The notes under the pieces: model-generated | What the model was told of the DNA's origin: nothing | The model's input: only the letters and a program-made list of their open reading frames with translations | Databases searched by the model: none | Origin: Firmicutes bacterium UBA5486 | GTDB lineage: Bacteria; Bacillota; UBA4882; UBA10575 | DNA length: 7,584 nt | Assembly (NCBI GenBank): GCA_002427045.1 | Contig: DIPO01000064.1 | Coordinates: forward strand, 37,408 to 44,991 | Direction of reading: 5' to 3' | In this document: positions 5,526 through 7,584 of the stretch, piece by piece | Numbering within the stretch: the stretch's first letter is position 1 | Layout: each line of letters starts with the position of its first letter | Translations under genes and position numbers: made by a program

Positions 5526-5740
5526 AAGCTTTACTTTTCCACTAGTATTGCAGTGGGTAATATTCTACCTTTATTCTTTATAAATCAGCTTAATGCCATT
5601 AGAGACTTTGAAACAAGGTTAAACTAAAAGTGGTAATATTTTTAATTATGATAGCTTTTATGAGTGTAAATGTGCTCTATCCGGAAAGTATTGTTTTTCA
5701 ACAAAATTATGATATGAAAATCGGGAAAAGGACTCCATTA
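5526..5740. other. AT-rich intergenic stretch without a convincing gene
   Basis: A 215-base gap between the phosphate transporter gene and the ExbD-like fragment, which converge. A 5-bp hairpin CCACT/AGTGG (5539-5543 with 5552-5556) lies just after the transporter stop but has no T-run, so it is at best a poor terminator. The only plus-strand frame of note (5648-5788) lacks a ribosome site and runs antisense into the ExbD-like sequence. Confidence 0.5.
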
Positions 5741-6052
5741 TTACCTTATACTTGGCTGCTTTCTTACTTCAAGTGCAAGTCTGCGTAAACCGGCATCTTT
5801 TAGGATATCAATTATTTTTACTGCTGCTTCATAGTAACAATTCCGGTCCGCCCTGATCAAAACCGGGTTTTCGGGATTTTCCTGCTCCAATATTGCTGGC
5901 AAATCCGGGATAGAAACTGGTGAACCATTATAATATAAATGGTCATCCTGGTCTAGCTCAAAAAGAAGAAAATCATGTTCTGTCAGAGTAGTACTGCTTT
6001 CAGTAGTTTGAATATAAAGGTGATCATCGAGCAAAACATTCCCAAGGAGCAA
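5741..6052 (-). pseudogene. exbD: ExbD/TolR-like fragment lacking its membrane anchor
   Basis: The 103-codon frame matches the periplasmic domain of ExbD/TolR: a strand-rich stretch with LYYNGSPVSIPDL (39-51), then VLIRADRNCYYEAAVKIID (64-82) and LKDAGLRRLALEV (84-96). Intact ExbD proteins are about 130-140 residues and start with a cytoplasmic tip and one membrane helix carrying a key aspartate. Here the frame begins right after where that helix would end. The preceding in-frame codons run into a TAA 12 bases upstream, and no helix is encoded in the other two frames of 6053-6200. The only usable start is TTG 6052, without a ribosome site. No ExbB partner is present. I read it as a 5'-truncated remnant; a sequencing frameshift would not explain the missing helix. 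A functional soluble domain cannot be excluded. Confidence 0.6.
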
Positions 6053-6181
6053 ATTAGGAGATTAGTGGACCAACATTTTAAAATGATTTTTTACGGGTTA
6101 ATGGCACGGGATATATAAGTAGTTACTAGCTACAATATAATGATATTCCCACTAGTAATGGTCTAACCTTAGATAATTACC

Positions 6182-6210
6182 TTGAATAAAAGTTAAACAC
6201 TATATATTGT
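6182..6210 (+). promoter_or_regulatory. probable promoter of the flavodoxin-like operon
   Basis: TTGAAT (6182-6187) and TATTGT (6205-6210) are separated by 17 bases; TATATT at 6203-6208 is an alternative -10 with 15-base spacing. The start would be near 6215-6217, giving a leader of about 60 bases before ATG 6279. The rest of the gap from 6053 is AT-rich with no other recognisable element except an isolated TATAAT at 6136-6141. Confidence 0.45.
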
Positions 6211-6278
6211 GGCCGAATAAATGTCTGGAGTATTATGTACCCTCAAATAATAAATATATAAAGCTGGAGGTCAGTAAG

Positions 6279-6842
6279 ATGAAAAATTTTTTAATCGGCG
6301 TCGGGGTGGTTTTCGGTATTTTATTTGTATTTATGCTTTTGACAGTGGGAGTAGTTTCGGCGGCCAATAAACCAAAAGGCGATAAAGAAGAAGTATTGCC
6401 TGGTAAGAAGGGAAACTCAAAGAAAGCGTTAATTATCTATCATCCTGGAATCTCCAAGTTCACCACCCGTATGACACATCAATTAGCAAAGGGGCTAAAC
6501 GAGGGAGGGTATGAAGTAACCTTGAATCATCCGGGGGATCATCTTTCGACAGATTTATCCGGGTATACGCTTGTTGTCTTTGGTTCACCGACCTATGCCG
6601 GGCAAATTTCTTCGGCGATGAGAAAGTATATGGCGCGTGCTTGTCCGCAAATAGCGAATACTTTAACAATGGGAATCGTATTGTTCTCAACAGGCGCCCT
6701 TGATGAGATTCAAGAATTTGATAAATTAGAAGAGATGCTTGTTGGGTTGAACGTAGTTAAAAAAGTCAAGTTTTTGGCCGGCTCTAAAACGGAAAACGAT
6801 AAAACTGCTTATGATTTAGGGATCGAGTTGGTAAAGGAATGA
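6279..6842 (+). CDS. membrane-tethered flavodoxin-like protein
   Basis: A 187-residue protein with one hydrophobic segment (about 4-28) joined by a basic linker (30-49) to a flavodoxin-like domain (about 50-187). The domain starts with the strand ALIIYHPGISKFTTRM (50-65), where the phosphate-binding loop of classical flavodoxins (T/S-x-T-G-x-T) is replaced by HPGISKFT. It continues with LVVFGSPTYAGQ (98-109) and MGIVLFSTGALD (131-142), typical of FMN-binding flavodoxin-family folds. The lysine-rich linker favours a cytoplasmic domain by the positive-inside rule, but VVSA-A (25-29) could also be a signal peptidase site, so topology is unresolved. ATG 6279 is preferred because GGAGG (6266-6270) lies 8 bases upstream; the frame is open back to 6207. 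Its stop overlaps the next start (ATGA), so the two genes are translationally coupled. Redox partner unknown. Confidence 0.8.
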   Translation: MKNFLIGVGVVFGILFVFMLLTVGVVSAANKPKGDKEEVLPGKKGNSKKALIIYHPGISKFTTRMTHQLAKGLNEGGYEVTLNHPGDHLSTDLSGYTLVVFGSPTYAGQISSAMRKYMARACPQIANTLTMGIVLFSTGALDEIQEFDKLEEMLVGLNVVKKVKFLAGSKTENDKTAYDLGIELVKE

Positions 6843-7468
6843 TTTTAAATTCAGCAAGCTTAACAGAAGGCCTACGGAGAGGAGTTCCGAACACCATAAC
6901 ATTCCTCCGGGTTGTGTTGACTTGCTTTTTAAATTACTATATTTTCAACCATTTTGGCAAAATGATGATTCCACTCATTATTTTCAGTCTTATATTTCTA
7001 ACCGATTATGCGGATGGAAAAATTGCCAGGTTGTATGGGCTGGCCACGCCCTTCGGGGCCGCCTTTGACCTCCTGGCGGATCTGTTTTTTATTATCTCAT
7101 CTTGCATGGTGTTATATGCTTTTCAGATTATCCCGTTATGGTTCTTATTCGTTATTCTGTTTAAATTTATCGAGTTTGTTGTTACTTCATTTTTATTAAG
7201 TAAGTCCGAAAGTGAAAGAACAATATTTGTTTTTGATTTCATCGGTAGGCTGGTAGCGGTAGTATTTTATATGATCTCGGCTTTACTTTATATTTCCTAC
7301 CGGTATTCACCGGTCATATATACGTTTTGTATAAATAGATTATCTTATATTATTCTTTTGTTTGCGCTTTTTTCTTCCACTTACCGGATTCGGAATTGTT
7401 TTCGGATGGTTAGGGTTTCTTCAGAAAGAAAGGTTATAAGACAAACGGGTTCCGCAACTATGCTCTAA
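6839..7468 (+). CDS. CDP-alcohol phosphatidyltransferase family protein
   Basis: A 209-residue integral membrane enzyme of phospholipid-type head-group transfer, which moves a phosphatidyl (or similar) group from a CDP-linked donor to an alcohol. The full catalytic signature is present: D56-x2-D59-G60-x2-A63-R64-x8-G73-x3-D77-x3-D81, whose four aspartates bind metal and substrate. PNTITFLR (17-24) before the first membrane segment is also family-typical. About five or six membrane segments follow, and the C-terminus is basic (182-201). The acceptor alcohol cannot be told from sequence; PgsA-like glycerol-phosphate transfer is one possibility. The start overlaps the flavodoxin-like stop by 4 bases and has no strong ribosome site, as expected for coupled translation. 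No clear terminator is seen between its end and the right repeat. Confidence 0.88.
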   Translation: MILNSASLTEGLRRGVPNTITFLRVVLTCFLNYYIFNHFGKMMIPLIIFSLIFLTDYADGKIARLYGLATPFGAAFDLLADLFFIISSCMVLYAFQIIPLWFLFVILFKFIEFVVTSFLLSKSESERTIFVFDFIGRLVAVVFYMISALLYISYRYSPVIYTFCINRLSYIILLFALFSSTYRIRNCFRMVRVSSERKVIRQTGSATML

Positions 7469-7530
7469 CCAGCAATCAGAGTCTTAGTAGAAAAAACCAG
7501 GAATTAACAAAAATATTATCTCTAATGAGG

Positions 7531-7573
7531 GCTTTTTGCGTTGTCTTTGATTTTTTCTGTCCCTGCACAATAT
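7531..7573. repeat. insertion-sequence-like end, right copy
   Basis: Inverted partner of bases 1-43. The shared block GCTTTTTGCGTTGT is at the inner tip (7531-7544), and CACAATAT is at 7566-7573. Mismatches fall mainly in the middle, as is common between left and right ends of one element. Eleven further bases (7574-7584) follow to the window edge. If the tips face inward, the element body lies to the right, outside the window. Confidence 0.7.
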
Positions 7574-7584
7574 ATTGATAGCCT

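Noticed and set aside
5648..5788. 46-codon plus-strand frame starting at ATG 5648
   Set aside because: It has no ribosome site and no recognisable family, and its 3' third is antisense to the ExbD-like sequence.
7008..7199. 63-codon plus-strand frame
   Set aside because: It is an out-of-frame shadow of the CDP-alcohol phosphatidyltransferase gene, whose catalytic motif lies in the other frame.
1..7584. tRNA, rRNA or CRISPR array
   Set aside because: No tRNA-like TTCGA arm, rRNA core motif or regularly spaced direct repeat was seen on either strand.

Overview
The window looks like part of a Clostridia-type (Firmicutes) chromosome of low to moderate GC. The strongest marker is a six-cysteine SCIFF peptide gene followed by its radical SAM maturase, a pair I know as near-universal in Clostridia. 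Strong GGAGG ribosome sites, frequent TTG starts and an iron-sulfur-rich gene set suggest an anaerobe. I cannot name the genus.

Layout. Bases 1-43 and 7531-7573 are imperfect inverted copies of one 43-base sequence (31 of 43 identical by eye, no gaps), so the window is bounded by what look like insertion-sequence ends. Next comes a redox or nitrosative-stress style block: a Crp/Fnr regulator on the minus strand (44-724), and, divergent from it, a ferredoxin-domain protein (885-1634) and a NapH-like membrane iron-sulfur protein (1758-2378). A GTAAC-N4-GTTAC palindrome in the shared promoter region sits exactly where a class II Crp/Fnr activator would bind for the ferredoxin gene. The same site lies just downstream of the probable start of the regulator's own transcript.

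The central block is the SCIFF ribosomally made peptide system. It has a near-consensus sigma-A promoter, a structured leader, scfA (2606-2743, 45 codons, absent from standard long-ORF calls), an intrinsic terminator, then scfB (2801-4150) and a second terminator. The internal terminator should make many copies of the peptide mRNA for each copy of the enzyme mRNA.

The third block is a PiT-family phosphate transporter (4542-5525). It is preceded by a leader of about 214 bases with interleaved complementary segments and two tiny adjacent reading frames. This leader is the least explained stretch of the window and the best candidate for an undescribed RNA regulator.

The last block holds an ExbD-like fragment on the minus strand (5741-6052) that lacks its membrane anchor, probably a remnant. 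It is followed by a two-gene operon with a 4-base overlap: a membrane-tethered flavodoxin-like protein (6279-6842) and a CDP-alcohol phosphatidyltransferase (6839-7468). No tRNA, rRNA, CRISPR array or complete transposase gene is visible.
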